Shown here: positions 1 to 11,653 of the stretch, piece by piece
Layout of the letters: each line of letters opens with the position of its first letter
Position numbering within the stretch: the first letter of the stretch is position 1
Origin: Sinohyriopsis cumingii
Taxonomy: Eukaryota; Mollusca; Bivalvia; Unionida; Unionidae
Length of the DNA: 64,000 nucleotides
NCBI GenBank assembly: GCA_028554795.2
Contig: CM068831.1
Coordinates: 37,455,144-37,519,143 of the forward strand
Direction: 5' to 3'
Notes under the pieces: generated by a model
Told to the model about the DNA's origin: nothing
Database searches by the model: none
Seen by the model: the letters and a program-made list of their open reading frames with translations, nothing else
Position numbers and translations under genes: made by a program

Positions 1-13
1 AGACTGCTCTCTT

Positions 14-110
14 CGGATTGGATGCGGCTGGCTGAATTTTGTAACGCGTGTTCGGATTGGTGAATGAACTCAATCCGTTTCAATCCTACCTCTGCCTATA
101 AATAAGCGCC
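14..110 (+). promoter_or_regulatory. CCAAT/TATA promoter at window start
   Basis: Two ATTGG motifs (reverse CCAAT boxes) lie at 17-21 and 56-60, both inside a repeated CGGATTGG. A good TATA box (TATAAATA) follows at 97-104. The spacing, with tandem CCAAT boxes about 40-80 bases upstream of TATA, is the usual design of replication-dependent histone promoters and of other compact S-phase promoters. The ORF at 149 starts about 45 bases after the TATA box, so the leader would be short. This agrees with the histone-type 3' end at 407-448. The motifs are seen directly; promoter activity is inferred. Confidence 0.55.
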
Positions 111-148
111 GTTCACTGCATTGATTCACCTGTTCTCGGAGCCTCAAG

Positions 149-382
149 ATGTGGACCGACGTTCAATCTTCAACCCTTGTGTCAACAATGATGTTCAGGA
201 CGGACATGCTCATGTATGTCCGGTCCAAGTGGACTGTTGTTGATAGGACAGATACAAGTCTATGGATGAGGAGAGTTTATATAGAAAGACAAGGATGTCT
301 CAAGAGGGTACTTGTGTATGGACCGGCAGTTAGAAGGAGTTTAAGAAGAAGAAGAAGATGTGACAGATGCCATCTATGTTAA
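149..382 (+). CDS. Short basic ORF between histone-style promoter and 3' end
   Basis: A 77-codon ORF opens at the first ATG after the TATA box. It ends in an arginine- and lysine-rich tail (RRSLRRRRRC) followed by a cysteine-containing end. It shows no resemblance to H1, H2A, H2B, H3 or H4. Its only support is position: it fills the space between a CCAAT/TATA promoter and a histone-type stem-loop. Other frames of the same stretch also read openly for short distances, so the true reading frame is uncertain and the ORF may be the remnant of a longer gene. I do not recognise the product. It could belong to the element whose terminal repeat follows, or be a displaced fragment of a histone gene. 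Confidence 0.3.
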   Translation: MWTDVQSSTLVSTMMFRTDMLMYVRSKWTVVDRTDTSLWMRRVYIERQGCLKRVLVYGPAVRRSLRRRRRCDRCHLC

Positions 383-406
383 TATTAATATTAACATAAA
401 CCCAAA

Positions 407-448
407 GGCCCTTTTCAGGGCCAGCCATATATCTCGAAAAGAGATAGC
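407..448 (+). terminator. Histone-type mRNA 3' end (stem-loop plus downstream element)
   Basis: GGCCCTTTTCAGGGCC at 407-422 is a six-base-pair stem with a four-base loop and matches the metazoan replication-dependent histone stem-loop, including the preceding AAA. A purine-rich GAAAAGAGATAG at 437-448 sits 15 bases downstream, where the U7 snRNA-pairing histone downstream element is expected. In histone mRNAs this pair directs SLBP binding and cleavage without a poly(A) tail. The match is seen directly; its use here is inferred. No histone coding sequence is visible upstream within the window. Confidence 0.75.
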
Positions 449-489
449 CTTTCAATTGCCTACCCCTTTTTTTAAAAAAAAAATTTCCC

Positions 490-717
490 ATGTTCAATTC
501 CCCTTGTACGTATATTAACCCACAATTTATTCCCATGTTAAATTCCCCTTGTACGTAGAGTGACCCACGATTTATCGCCATGTTAATTCCCCTTGTACGT
601 AATCTGACCCACGATTTTTCGCCATGTTAAATTTCCATTGTACGTAATCTAACCCGGGGGGGGGGGGGGTCTGTAATGCTAATTCCCATTGTACGTAAAG
701 TGCCCCCCTTAACTACT
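490..717. mobile_element. Right terminal repeat of a Polinton-type element, cut by window edge
   Basis: About five degenerate ~55-base units, each with a CATGTTAAATTCCC-like core and GTACGTA, end in CTTAACTACT at 708-717. This is the same terminus, and the same kind of subterminal repeat, as the right end of the element at 6,832-12,681, where the units carry GTCCCTA instead of GTACGTA. A poly-G run of 14 sits at about 657-670. The element reads AGTAGTTAAG inward from its end, and AG starts are usual for Polintons. The left end lies outside the window, so the 6-bp target duplication (it would be CTTGTA at 718-723) cannot be tested. The promoter, ORF and stem-loop at 14-448 probably belong to this element. 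Confidence 0.6.
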
Positions 718-779
718 CTTGTATTTAATACTCAACAACCGCACACCGCTCATGTAATCTACAGCTGAGAATTTACCCT

Positions 780-2580
780 AACAAATTAAAAATCTTAAGT
801 GGTTTATAAATTTTGTGGGTATGGTGATAATTTGAATTTTCAAGCAGTGGTCACGGAATCAATCTCACCACTAGTGTTATTCCAAACAATCATGGAAAAT
901 ACATGACATTTTAGGTTGAGTCAACTACAGCTGGACAAATTACAAAGCAAACAAACTGTGGAAAACTTTCGAATCACTCGTAGGTATTGTACCACTTATA
1001 ATCACCAGGAATCACTTGGGATACATTATTATTAAAAAAAAACCAGTATTAAGTTGGAATTGTTCTCCGATATTGACTAGCATCTTGTACTGAGCATTCA
1101 CTTCGTGGGATTTCTATGACGGGTCACATATACGCTCGTGCAACAACACCAAACCTTGGCGAATATGGCCCGGATGCTTCTACTTTGAAGTTGATCTAGA
1201 ATATGTGGAACATTTACATGACGTACACAACAACTTTCCAATGACACCGACTGCTGATTCCTGTTACGTGGCTATCCACGTATCATTGGTGTGAAATGGT
1301 GAATGAAACTGGACGCAAGTATACAGAATGTACCTAATTTGTTTCAACAACAAACACATCTGTTTACTATCGTGAGAAATATGCAGCTGTATCTGCGACC
1401 CGGTATGCGTAACGGATCGATCGAGTACGTGGATTTCGACAGCACGCATGAATTGCATGATATAGACAGATTACCACGGATCTGAGAACTGCGGCTTGAG
1501 TTTGAGAAGATTTTTTTCAAGCTCATGAACAATGCTAATTTTGCCTAAATCATGACGAATCTGCACACACGAATTTGAGTCGATCTTGTGAATGAAAGTG
1601 AACAAGATAAGCATCGAAGTCTCGTCACTCACGTGACATGCAAATCTCTGAAGATTATTGATGGTAGGACTTCTAGCTGTTCACAGTAAAGAAAAAGTCA
1701 AAACTAAAGTTGACACAGAGCTGCTATTAGCGAGTTCTTCTATGTGTGTGTGTGTGTGATCATGATTTTTAACGTAGCTTTAACAATTTTTCAGTCATAT
1801 CGATACGATGTCTGCAGTGAGACAGTTTATATTGATGTCTAGCACTGGATCATCATGCCGCACACATGTAGCATAACGTCCCACCCAGTCACATTATCCT
1901 GACACCAGGCCGACCAGTCCTAACACTAGCCTCATAATGCTGAGCGCAAAGCGATGAAGCTGTAGGTACCATTTTTTTTAAGCTTTTGGTATGACTCGGC
2001 CGGGGATCGAACCCGCGACCTTTCGCATCCGAGGCAGACGTTCTAATCACTTGGCCACCGGAGCGGTCGAGTTCTTCTATGATAAGATTAAGGCAAGGAA
2101 AGGTGACAACGTTAAGATATTGTAAACCGAAACTGACTTGGTGTTAATGCACATTACAACCAACGATATATATGTGGACATGGAAGAAACATGTTTTGCA
2201 AATGAATTTGTGATCATCGAATATCCGAAAGATGATCCATTGCTTAGTAACGCCAACAAACAAGGTGTTGGTAAGTTCTAAGATGAGTGCTCGGGTAAGA
2301 AAAGCACGTGCGATATCGACCTAAAATGTTTTCAATCATGGTTGGCTCCAAATTGCATAACACAGGCAAAGGTGATCCACTGAGTATTGTGCAGAAAGAT
2401 CACAAACACGACATGTAGGTGGAATGTCTTCGATATTTATAAAATATGAAAACAGTCATTGCATGGGTGTATACCGATGAGCTAAGATGAATTTGTCGCC
2501 GCTTGAAAACCAAGCGATGTATACTCGACGACGGAATCACAACTTACGCGCTTAGTCATCATGCCATTGTGAATCAGATT
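780..2580 (+). pseudogene. Polinton-type DNA polymerase B fossil (C-terminal half)
   Basis: Successive stretches match, by recall of the family, the protein-primed polymerase B of Mavericks/Polintons in the correct order: the KLELFSDID region near 1,050, a YFEVDLEY-like block near 1,170, a LQLYLRPGM block near 1,380, FEKIFFKLMNNA near 1,510, the motif C neighbourhood (TETD) near 2,130, and a terminal KRCILDDGITT block near 2,510. The copy is old and broken many times. A SINE is inserted in it. No other Polinton gene (integrase, ATPase, capsid) is seen beside it, so this is a truncated remnant rather than a whole element. Confidence 0.75.
1745..2067 (-). mobile_element. tRNA-derived SINE inserted in the polymerase fossil
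   Basis: On the minus strand the element starts with a tRNA-like head. An A-box-like TGGCCAAGTGA and a clean B box (GGTTCGATCCC) lie between about 1,990 and 2,060, then a ~200-base body, then a (CA)n tail at 1,745-1,760. A perfect 14-bp target duplication, CGAGTTCTTCTATG, flanks it at 1,731-1,744 and 2,068-2,081. The polymerase reading resumes directly after the second copy. It is a different SINE family from the three copies at 32.5, 35.0 and 51.3 kb. Confidence 0.85.
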
Positions 2581-3938
2581 ACAAACACCATCGATTTCTT
2601 TTCCATCCATAATGAAGCACCTGACATTGACAATTTGGATGCAAACAAAAACAATGTGGGCACCAACTCAGTAACGCGCAAATATTTTCATGCAGTCAAT
2701 ACAAAACAGACGTGATTGTTTTGATTCAACGATACCCATGCGTGCCAGTTGTGATCGATGACAACCATAACACACTGATATTTCCTGGCTTTTACGCGCA
2801 TCGTCTATCAAATATTAAAATTTTTATGTAATTGGTTGCTTCTTACCGCTTTTGTGTAAAAGGTACTTTAAGTCAAACTGATCTATCGTTTTACATTTGT
2901 GGCAAAATATGGTATCCAGTATATATCATTTTACGCCGCCGATCCTCTCAAGTTTATAATAATATGCCAGAACAATTTCATGAATAACCATTCCCATTAA
3001 AAAGATCCACCATAGTTGGCTTGGTCAAGCGTGCATATCTTTTTTCTTGAACACGTGATATTAGATCGAAGCAGTGGGCTTCTGCATACACATCACAGAG
3101 ATTTATTCTTCACTGAAGACATTAAAATACTTTATTCATTACGCGAAGTATGACATTTTTCACTTAAAAAAGAGAAAACAGTGACATGTTAATGTGAACA
3201 CGTACCTCTTTTGCTGTCCTTGAGCAATTGTATTCTATTACATCAGGTTGGATACTTTTCATCAAACAACGAATATTTCATGTCATTCCGCAGAGAATAC
3301 CTGTTAAGATTGTATCCACTTTATAATAGATTCATATGTATCTGTTTAACATATTTACATATACTTGTTCGTCTGTATGTACTAAAGTTTCACACACTCA
3401 GTGTTTCTATGTGTTTTTATAAATGCAATACGTTGACTTCGATTTTTTCCCTCCTTTATATGCAGCTAACAAAAATCGAGTATTCAAATTGGAAACGTTA
3501 CTCTTGTAATCACTTATTCATCGTAGTAACTGAATTATACAGTCAAACTCAAAATCGGATCTTCAGTTCATCGAAAAGAACAATGTGTCGAAATTGCATC
3601 TGTAAAGATTTGTATTATTCTGACTATGCAAATTATAGACACGAAACTACATCATTTAGATTGATTTGTGAATAATGTTAGATGTAAATGTTTCTTAAAG
3701 GTAAATTGTGTGAAGAGTCAAATCTTAGGAATGTCTGGAGTTTTGTTTCCTTTGGAGCGATGAATGTTAACAAAAGCTCCAAGAGAAAGACCAAGTACTA
3801 CAGACAATATTGGAATCAAATCATAAGATTTCGTAAGCATTTGATCTACCGTAAGACAGACTCTACTGGGAAAATGATAGACGTTTTTAGTTTAGACTCT
3901 CAAAATAACCATTGATATACAGTATTAGGGAGATAGTA
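2581..3938. other. Non-coding; upstream flank of cathepsin copy 1
   Basis: No gene is recognised. From about 3,055 the sequence aligns by eye with the region from about 42,440, upstream of the intact cathepsin L gene. Shared landmarks are an AGATCGA...CTTC stretch, a GAAGACATTA(T/A)AATA block near 3,113 and 42,518, and the AT-rich run into exon 1. This marks the left edge of the duplicated unit. The 154-codon ORF at 3,211-3,675 lies in this flank; its composition is low-complexity and no homologous ORF is open in copy 2, so I do not call it a gene. Confidence 0.55.
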
Positions 3939-4417
3939 ATGAACGTTATAAAATTTCGTCACACGTTTCGTGTGCTTGTATTGGCCGATCTCGTGGCGCT
4001 GAGTGCTGCTGTACCAATCAATCTCGAGCTTAACAGCGAATGTGAACTCTTCAAGACCACGTTCAACAAGAACTATGCCCAAGAACAACAACTTCTGAGG
4101 TACGAAAAGGGTGAATTTGGAATTAATGTCCGATCTTGAAATTATACCTTCCTTATGACCTTTTCAAGAAATGGTATATACTTATTGATGCCATCATTAC
4201 TTAAACATATGCAAGTAACGTCAACAAGTTATTTATATTTCTAAGTTACAAACTGCAAATTTAAGAAACACAGCATTATGAATTAAATCCCAAATAATCT
4301 CAAATGTCCTTTCACAAGACCAAAAGTGTGGAATGTTCCTAATGAATTCCAATAGTCTTGAATATCTTGGTGATCCACTTTAATGTAATCCAGAAGGCCT
4401 TTGAATGGGACGAAAAT

Positions 4418-4459
4418 AAGAGTTCACATTCGCTGTTAAGCTCGAGATTGATTGGTACA
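4418..4459 (-). repeat. 42-bp exact inverted copy of exon 1 inside intron 1
   Basis: Positions 4,418-4,459 are the exact reverse complement of 4,010-4,051 in exon 1 of cathepsin copy 1, covering the codons for PINLELNSECEL. The sequence around it is unrelated. The intact copy 2 has no such inversion in its intron 1. The two arms, 366 bases apart, could form a hairpin in a transcript that keeps intron 1. The exact identity, against roughly 20% divergence between cathepsin copies, means it is a recent event or has been kept identical by conversion. Confidence 0.9.
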
Positions 4460-4604
4460 TAATTCCAGGTCGTGAATGAGCACTTTAGTAATTCCAATCT
4501 ACTTAAATGAATAATTCCTCTCGAATAATATGTTACCACAAACTCTCATCATAGATTCTCAAAGACTGATACGATAAAGTAATGAATAATCTCTTTATTA
4601 ACCT

Positions 4605-4607
<3 letters not shown>

Positions 4608-4678
<71 letters not shown>
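4608..4678. repeat. (TA)n microsatellite
   Basis: An uninterrupted TA tract of about 70 bases in intron 1 of the dead cathepsin copy. Similar pure TA tracts lie at 13,041-13,128, 48,001-48,093 and 50,429-50,499. ORFs that read YIYIYI in these places are artefacts. Confidence 0.98.
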
Positions 4679-4681
<3 letters not shown>

Positions 4682-5255
4682 TTTACCTAAGGCACAATAT
4701 AATTTTCTGAAATTCCCTGGATGTGTCTCGTTTCTAACTGGAAAACTGTATACAATTTCTTCTAGAATATACCGAACTAAAAAGACCTATGTCTACGTCT
4801 TATATACAGCTTACAATCATGTTTAAAGATAGCTGTGTCAACATGTTTTGCTTTTTTTGCAAATGAAATTGCAGTCTACAATCATGTACAAACATTAAGC
4901 ATACATTATAGATAAACAATCGTTACAAGTGGTTTGGAATTGGTAATAGGTTTAATAGGTGGATGGGGTTGTATTATTTTTACGTACAGCAACTCTTGAA
5001 GGTTATATTGTGCCAGTACAAGCTGGGTTAAGTGCATTGCCCATGAGAACCAGGAATGAAACACCGTATTTTAAAGATAAATCGTACTCTGGTTAAGAAT
5101 TACAATGATTCAGTGTATTTATAAAATTAAAACCTTCCTTCTGTTTCAGACACATTATTTGGGGAAAAAACCTGAAGCACGTGCAGCAGCACAATATTGA
5201 AGCGGACCGTGACGTGCACAGTTTCTAGCTCGGAATGAACGAATATGCTGATATG

Positions 5256-5707
5256 GTATTTTCATTTTGTCAAGTCGGTTTCATGTGCTAAATTGTCTTA
5301 AAGATTACGAATTGATGTAAACTTTAAGGTACCATTAAAAGTGTGAAATATCGGATAATCTTGTCACTTGCCTCAACATCGATTTTCCTCCTGTACATTT
5401 TGCATGCACGCCGCAAGTCCTTTCTGGCACCTCCTTTCACTCCCCATCCTCATAGTCCCGCTTTTTTTGTGTGTTATTTTAGAAACAATGTTGCAGATAA
5501 TTTTGAAGGAGTTTTTAAAAAATTGTTTGACTTTAATTATTTCTTCTGATACTTGTTCTTTTTTCCTTTTCAAATTATTATTATTACTTCTATTATTATT
5601 ACTACTATTAGTAGTAGTAGTAGGATGAAGAAGAAGTGCAGGAAAAATAACCCATAACATATAATTAATACATAAATAAGACACTGTCAATTTTTAATAT
5701 TGTAATA

Positions 5708-5743
<36 letters not shown>

Positions 5744-6513
5744 GGATGTTTAAGCGTCCATGTGAGATTAACACAATTTCAGGACAATAAAATCCGACCA
5801 AATCGTATATTGTGGCACAAATGAATCTGACCTTTTTTCCCATAATATTCGCATCAATGTAAAGGTTTTCAACATATTTCGTTGATTGCATTGTATTTAT
5901 TATTGTTTCGGTATGAACAGGGCGTGTAAAGCAGAGTAATTCTTTAGAAATGAGACAATTGTCTCAACTATTGCCAGTAATCGATGGTTCATAACATCAT
6001 GACTTTTTCTAGATTTAGTAATATGAAATTTTAGCTGTCCCACTGCTCCAATAAGAACTCATTCTAATGAGGTTATGTAAAGATGCACAGTTGAAGCACG
6101 AAAGGATATTTTCCCTCGTGCAAGAGAGAAACAACAATGTTGTTGTGGTCCAGTAACAACAAAAATAGCAAAAATTCCACGATTTAGTACACCCGGAAAT
6201 ACTTGACGATGAAGAGTTTGATGTTAATTAATTATACTGAATTAAAAAATAGATTACGAACTGCATTAAAACAACGTAGGGGGAAAAGATGATTTCCTCT
6301 ACGAAAGCACAAATATCTCCACTTTGCGGTATGACAGCTTAGCTTTAATTCATAGCAGAAACCTTTGAACCAATAACTTTTCTCTCACAGGTCGATGATG
6401 ACGCACACATGTAAACAGCGTTCCATCTCCAAATGCAGTGTTTACAGAACATTCCGATGACCTCATATAGCGGTGATGGCTATTTGTGAGTGTAATCTTT
6501 TATCCCCATGTAG
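5256..6513. other. Remnant introns 2-3, exon 3 lost
   Basis: This interval should hold exon 3 (162 bases in copy 2). An ATT/AAT trinucleotide run at 5,702-5,744 corresponds to the ATT run that directly precedes exon 3 in copy 2 (44,757-44,783), but the sequence after it does not code for the TSKEFVSTMNGY start. The exon is therefore deleted or beyond recognition. A CTT/GTA-rich low-complexity stretch lies at 5,560-5,640. No other feature is seen. Confidence 0.6.
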
Positions 6514-6660
<147 letters not shown>

Positions 6661-7757
6661 TGATCATTAAAGAAAGAATTACAGTTGAAAATCTTTCCCG
6701 AGTTTAAAATTTCCAAATTAGCTCCGTAGCAAATAGTAAATGATTTGAAATTATGATTCAGCTCGTGTAAATAACGTTCAATCATAAACCCTTGTAATCC
6801 GAAAGGAATATTTCTCATTGGTTATTGCGCTAGTAGTTAAGTGGGATACATTAGGGACAATGGGACTTAGCGTTAAAAAGACCCCTGGGACAATTTAGGG
6901 ACAATGGAAATTTAACATGGAGAAAAATCGTGGGTCACTTTAGGGACAATGGGAATTTAACATAGAGTTTGGGTCTGTCTAGGGACAAGGGGAATTGAAC
7001 ATATGGAAATTGAACATGGTGGGTCTGTATAGCGTCAAGGGGAATTGAACATGGTGGGATTGTCTAGAGACAATGATGGTAGAGGGTCAAACACAACAGA
7101 GACAGAAACATACATACACTAGTACAAGCGTGAGATTTATATAAAGCATTACCAAGACCTGAAATCTTGCTGGGGTGTTCAAAAATTTGCATAATTGTAA
7201 TGATGCTATAAAGAGCTATAATCAAGGAAATGCTCAACGACAAAATGGATGTGACTAAAAGTAACGCTAAAATGACGAAATTGTCCCAGAATTTAAAGGA
7301 AAATAAACATATCCCCGAAAATTAAGTTACAATGGTTTAGACTAAAATGGATAAAATTAGTAACTACTTACAATATCAACTTCTGTGACGATCGTGAATA
7401 AATACCTATGTATCTATAATCAGCTGAAATTCCTTTGAAATCCCACTATCTATTTATAGCTCCAACTTGTGGGTTTTTCCTTTGGAAAATCCCACTATCT
7501 TTTTATAGCCTCAGCTAGAGTGACGTTCCTGTTTATGAATTCTAGTATATATGTATAGCTACAAAATGTGGCAATCCCCAAGTCGATATTTATAGTCTCA
7601 AAATTTCCAGCGTCAGTGACGTCACTGTACTGAACACTAGGGGATAAATGTCAACAGTGTTGCAAGTGGCTGACCTGAATACACGCTACTGCAGGTAGGT
7701 AGGTAGAGTGTATCTGATAGGGATAAAGTGAGTTTTTATAGGGACAAACAGAGACCA

Positions 7758-7791
<34 letters not shown>

Positions 7792-7844
7792 CGTACGCGC
7801 GCAGACATACGCACACACACACACACACACAGAGGGAAGAGGAA

Positions 7845-9245
7845 AAAACAAACCCCAAATATACTATCAATACAGAAGGGAGATAACACAAACCGCAAAT
7901 AAACTATCAACACAAACATACGCGAACGCATACAAACCCCAAATATACTATTCACACAACGTCGCTAACGCATACAAACCCCAAATATGCTATCCACACT
8001 CGGGAGGAAGAAGAAAAAACAACCAAATATACGATCTACACAACGTACGCGAACACACACACACACACACACACAGAGGGAAGAGGAAAAAACAAACCCC
8101 AAATATACTATCAACACAGAAGGGAGATAATACAAACCCCAAATAAACTATCCACACAAACGTACGCGAACGCATACAAACCACAAATATAATATCAACA
8201 CAGAAGGGAGATAATACAAACCCCAAATAAACTATCCACACAAACGTACGCGAACGCATACAAACCACAAATATACTATCAACACAGAAGGGAGATAATA
8301 CAAACCCCAAATAAACTATCCACACAAACGTACGCGAACGCATACAAACCCCAAATATACTATCAACACAGAAGGGAGATAATACAAACCCCAAATAAAC
8401 TATCCACACAAACGTACGCGAACGCATACAAACCACAAATATACTATCAACACAGAAGGGAGATAATACAAACCCCAAATAAACTATCCACACAAACGTA
8501 CGCGAACGCAAACAAACCACAAATATACTATCAACACAGAAGGGAGATAATACAAACCCCAAATAAACTATCCACACAAACGTACGCGAAAAAAAACAAC
8601 CAAATATACGATCTACACAACGTACGCGAACAAACACACATACACACACACACAGAGGGAAGAGTCAAAAACAAACCCGAAATATACTATCAACACAGAA
8701 GGGAGATAATACAAACCCCAAATAAACTATCCACACAAACGTACGCGAACGCATACAAACCCCAAATATGCTATCCACACTCGGGAGGAAGAAGAAAAAA
8801 ACAACCAAATATACGATCTACACAACGTACGCGAACAAACACACATACACACACACAGAGGGAAGAGGCAAAAACAAACCCCAAATATACTATCAACACA
8901 GAAGGGAGATAATACAAACCCCAAATAAACTATCCACACAAACGTACGCGAACGCATACAAACCCCAAATATACTATTCACACAACGTCGCTAACGCATA
9001 CAAACCCCAAATATGCTATCCACACTCGGGAGGAAGAAGAAAAAAAACAACCAAATATACGATCTACACAACGTACGCGAACAAACACACACACACACAC
9101 ATACACACACACAGAGGGAAGAGACAAAAACAAACCCCAAATATACTATCAACACAGAAGGGAGATAATACAAACCCCAAATAAACTATCCACACAAACG
9201 TTCGCGAACGCATACAAACCCCAAATATACTATCAACACAGAGTG
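7845..9245 (-). repeat. 84-bp tandem array, left arm
   Basis: The main unit is 84 bases and alternates an ATACTATCAACACAGAAGGG block with a CAAACGTACGCGAACGCATA block. It occurs in clean runs, for example between about 8,100 and 8,590. A second unit of about 150 bases, containing a GGAGGAAGAAG block, a GATCTACACAACGTACGCG block and a (CA)n run, breaks the array into higher-order groups. Since 84 is divisible by three, several frames stay open for hundreds of codons (for example 7,990-8,649 minus, a 28-residue peptide repeat). I regard those ORFs as products of the repeat and not as genes. Confidence 0.93.
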
Positions 9246-9350
9246 AAGAAGAAAAAGTTTTTTGAAAGCACCTAAGCCCTCACCTGCAATGACCAACTCT
9301 GCCAAACACCTACACCCCACCCCCACTCCCAACACTACAAAACCCATTTG

Positions 9351-9744
9351 AAATTGAAGATGATGAAGAACTTGTGCCAGTAAAGACATGGAAATGGAAA
9401 AAATTGACAATGTGAGCCGATGCGTTGGCCCTGATGTGAAATTTCATACTACCTTCTAAAAGAGAATACACCAGAAAGAAAACGTAAGTGTCTCTTGGTC
9501 TTGACATTGTATAATAAGGATGGCGTGTTTTGTTTTTACTCACACTTTATGAAATTGTGCTCTTTCACCTCTCTCTATCCCTCTGGATCATGTTTTAGTT
9601 AGAATTGAAATGGAAGGATGTTTTCCTTCACGCACGCTCTTTAGGCACGCAAGTCGGTAAACAATAGTCAGTCTATTCATCCATCATTTTGTGTCTTGAT
9701 GTTTCCTAAATCACACACTGATGCCATAAAATAACGGGTTAAAT
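9351..9744. other. Unique centre of the fold-back element
   Basis: About 390 bases of single-copy sequence separate the two arms. I see no ORF above 77 codons that is convincing and no match to a known gene. It is the only part of the element that is not inverted-repeated, so it is the place where a cargo fragment captured at formation would be found. Confidence 0.6.
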
Positions 9745-9844
9745 GGGTTTTGAAGTGTTGGGAGTGGGGGTGGGGTGTAGGTGTTTGGCAGAGTTGGTCA
9801 TTGCAGGTGAGGGCTTAGGTGCTTTCAAAAAACTTTTTCTTCTT

Positions 9845-10688
9845 CACTCTGTGTTGATAGTATATTTGGGGTTTGTATGCGTTCGCGAACGTTTGTGTGG
9901 ATAGTTTATTTGGGGTTTGTATTATCTCCCTTCTGTGTTGATAGTATATTTTGGGTTTGTTTTTGCCTCTTCCCTCTGTGTGTGTGTATGTGTGTGTGTG
10001 TGTTTGTTCGCGTACGTTGTGTAGATCGTATATTTGCTTGTTTTTTTTCTTCTTCCTCCCGAGTGTGGATAGCATATTTGGGGTTTGTATGCGTTAGCGA
10101 CGTTGTGTGAATAGTATATTTGGGGTTTATATGCGTTCGCGTACGTTTGTGTGGATAGTTTATTTGGGGTTTGTATTATCTCCCTTCTGTGTTGATAGTA
10201 TATTTGGGGTTTGTTTTTTACTCTTCCGTCTGTGTGTGTGTATGTGTGTTTGTTCGCGTACGTTGTGTAGATCGTATATTTGGTTGTTTTTTTCTTCTTC
10301 CTCCCGAGTGTGGATAGCATATTTGGGGTTTGTATGCGTTCGCGTACGTTTGTGTGGATAGTTTATTTGGGGTTTGTATTATCTCCCTTCTGTGTTGATA
10401 GTATATTTGTGGTTTGTATGCGTTCGCGTACGTTTGTGTGGATAGTTTATTTGGGGTTTGTATTATCTCCCTTCTGTGTTGATAGTATATTTGGGGTTTG
10501 TATGCGTTCGCGTACGTTTGCGTGGATAGTTTACTTGGGGTTTGTATTATCTCTCTTCTGTGTTGATAGTATATTTGGGGTTTGTATGCGTTCGCGTACG
10601 TTTGTGTGGATAGTTTATTTGGGGTTTGTATTATCTCCCTTCTGTGTTGATAGTATATTTGGGGTTTGTTTTTTCCTCTTCCCTCTGT

Positions 10689-10763
<75 letters not shown>

Positions 10764-11617
10764 CGCGTACGTTGTGTAGATCGTATATTTGGTTGTTTTT
10801 TCTTTTTCCTCCCGAGTGTGGATAGCATATTTGGGGTTTGTATGCGTTAGCGACGTTGTGTGAATAGTATATTTGGGGTTTGTATGCGTTCGCGTACGTT
10901 TGTGTTGATAGTTTATTTGGGGTTTGTATTATCTCCCTTCTGTGTTGATAGTATATTTGGGGTTTGTTTTTTACTCTTCCCTCTCTGTGTGTGTGTGTGT
11001 GTATGTGTGTGTGTGTTCGTTAGCGTACGTTGTGTAGATCGTATATTTGGTTGATTTTTTCTTCTTCCTCCCGAGTGTGGATAGCATATTTGGGGTTTGT
11101 ATGCGTTCGCGTACGTTTGTGTGGATAGTTTATTTGGGGTTTGTATTATCTCCCTTCTGTGTTGATAGTATATTTGGGGTTTGTATGCGTTCGCGTACGT
11201 TTGTGTGGATAGTTTATTTGGGGTTTGTATTAACTCCCTTCTGTGTTGATAGTATATTTGTGGTTTGTATGCGTTCGCGTACGTTTGTGTGGATAGTTTA
11301 TTTGGGGTTTGTATTATCTCCCTTCTGTGTTGATAGTATATTTGGGGTTTGTATGCGTTCGCGTACGTTTGTGTGGATAGTTTATTTGGGGTTTGTATTA
11401 TCTCCCTTCTGTGTTGATAGTATATTTGTGGTTTGTATGCGTTCGCGTTCGTTTGTGTGGATAGTTTATTTGGGGTTTGTATTATCTCCCTTCTGTGTTG
11501 ATAGTATATTTGTGGTTTGTATGCGTTCGCGTACGTTTGTGTGGATAGTTTATTTGGGGTTTGTATTATCTCCCTTCTGTGTTGATAGTATATTTGGGGT
11601 TTGTTTTTTCCTCTTCC

Positions 11618-11620
<3 letters not shown>
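9845..11620 (+). repeat. 84-bp tandem array, right arm
   Basis: The inverted counterpart of the array at 7,845-9,245, with more units and longer (GT)n runs, for example about 10,690-10,761. The arms differ in length mainly because unit number differs here. ORFs such as 11,047-11,817 are again the 28-residue frame of the repeat. Confidence 0.93.

Positions 11621-11653
<33 letters not shown>

Noticed and set aside
149-382. Histone gene
   Set aside because: The 3' end and promoter are histone-like, but none of the three frames resembles a core or linker histone.
1980-2067. Possible tRNA gene on the minus strand
   Set aside because: It is the head of a SINE with body, tail and 14-bp target duplication.
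3211-3675. 154-codon ORF upstream of cathepsin copy 1
   Set aside because: Composition is like translated AT-rich DNA, and the homologous flank of copy 2 has no such ORF.
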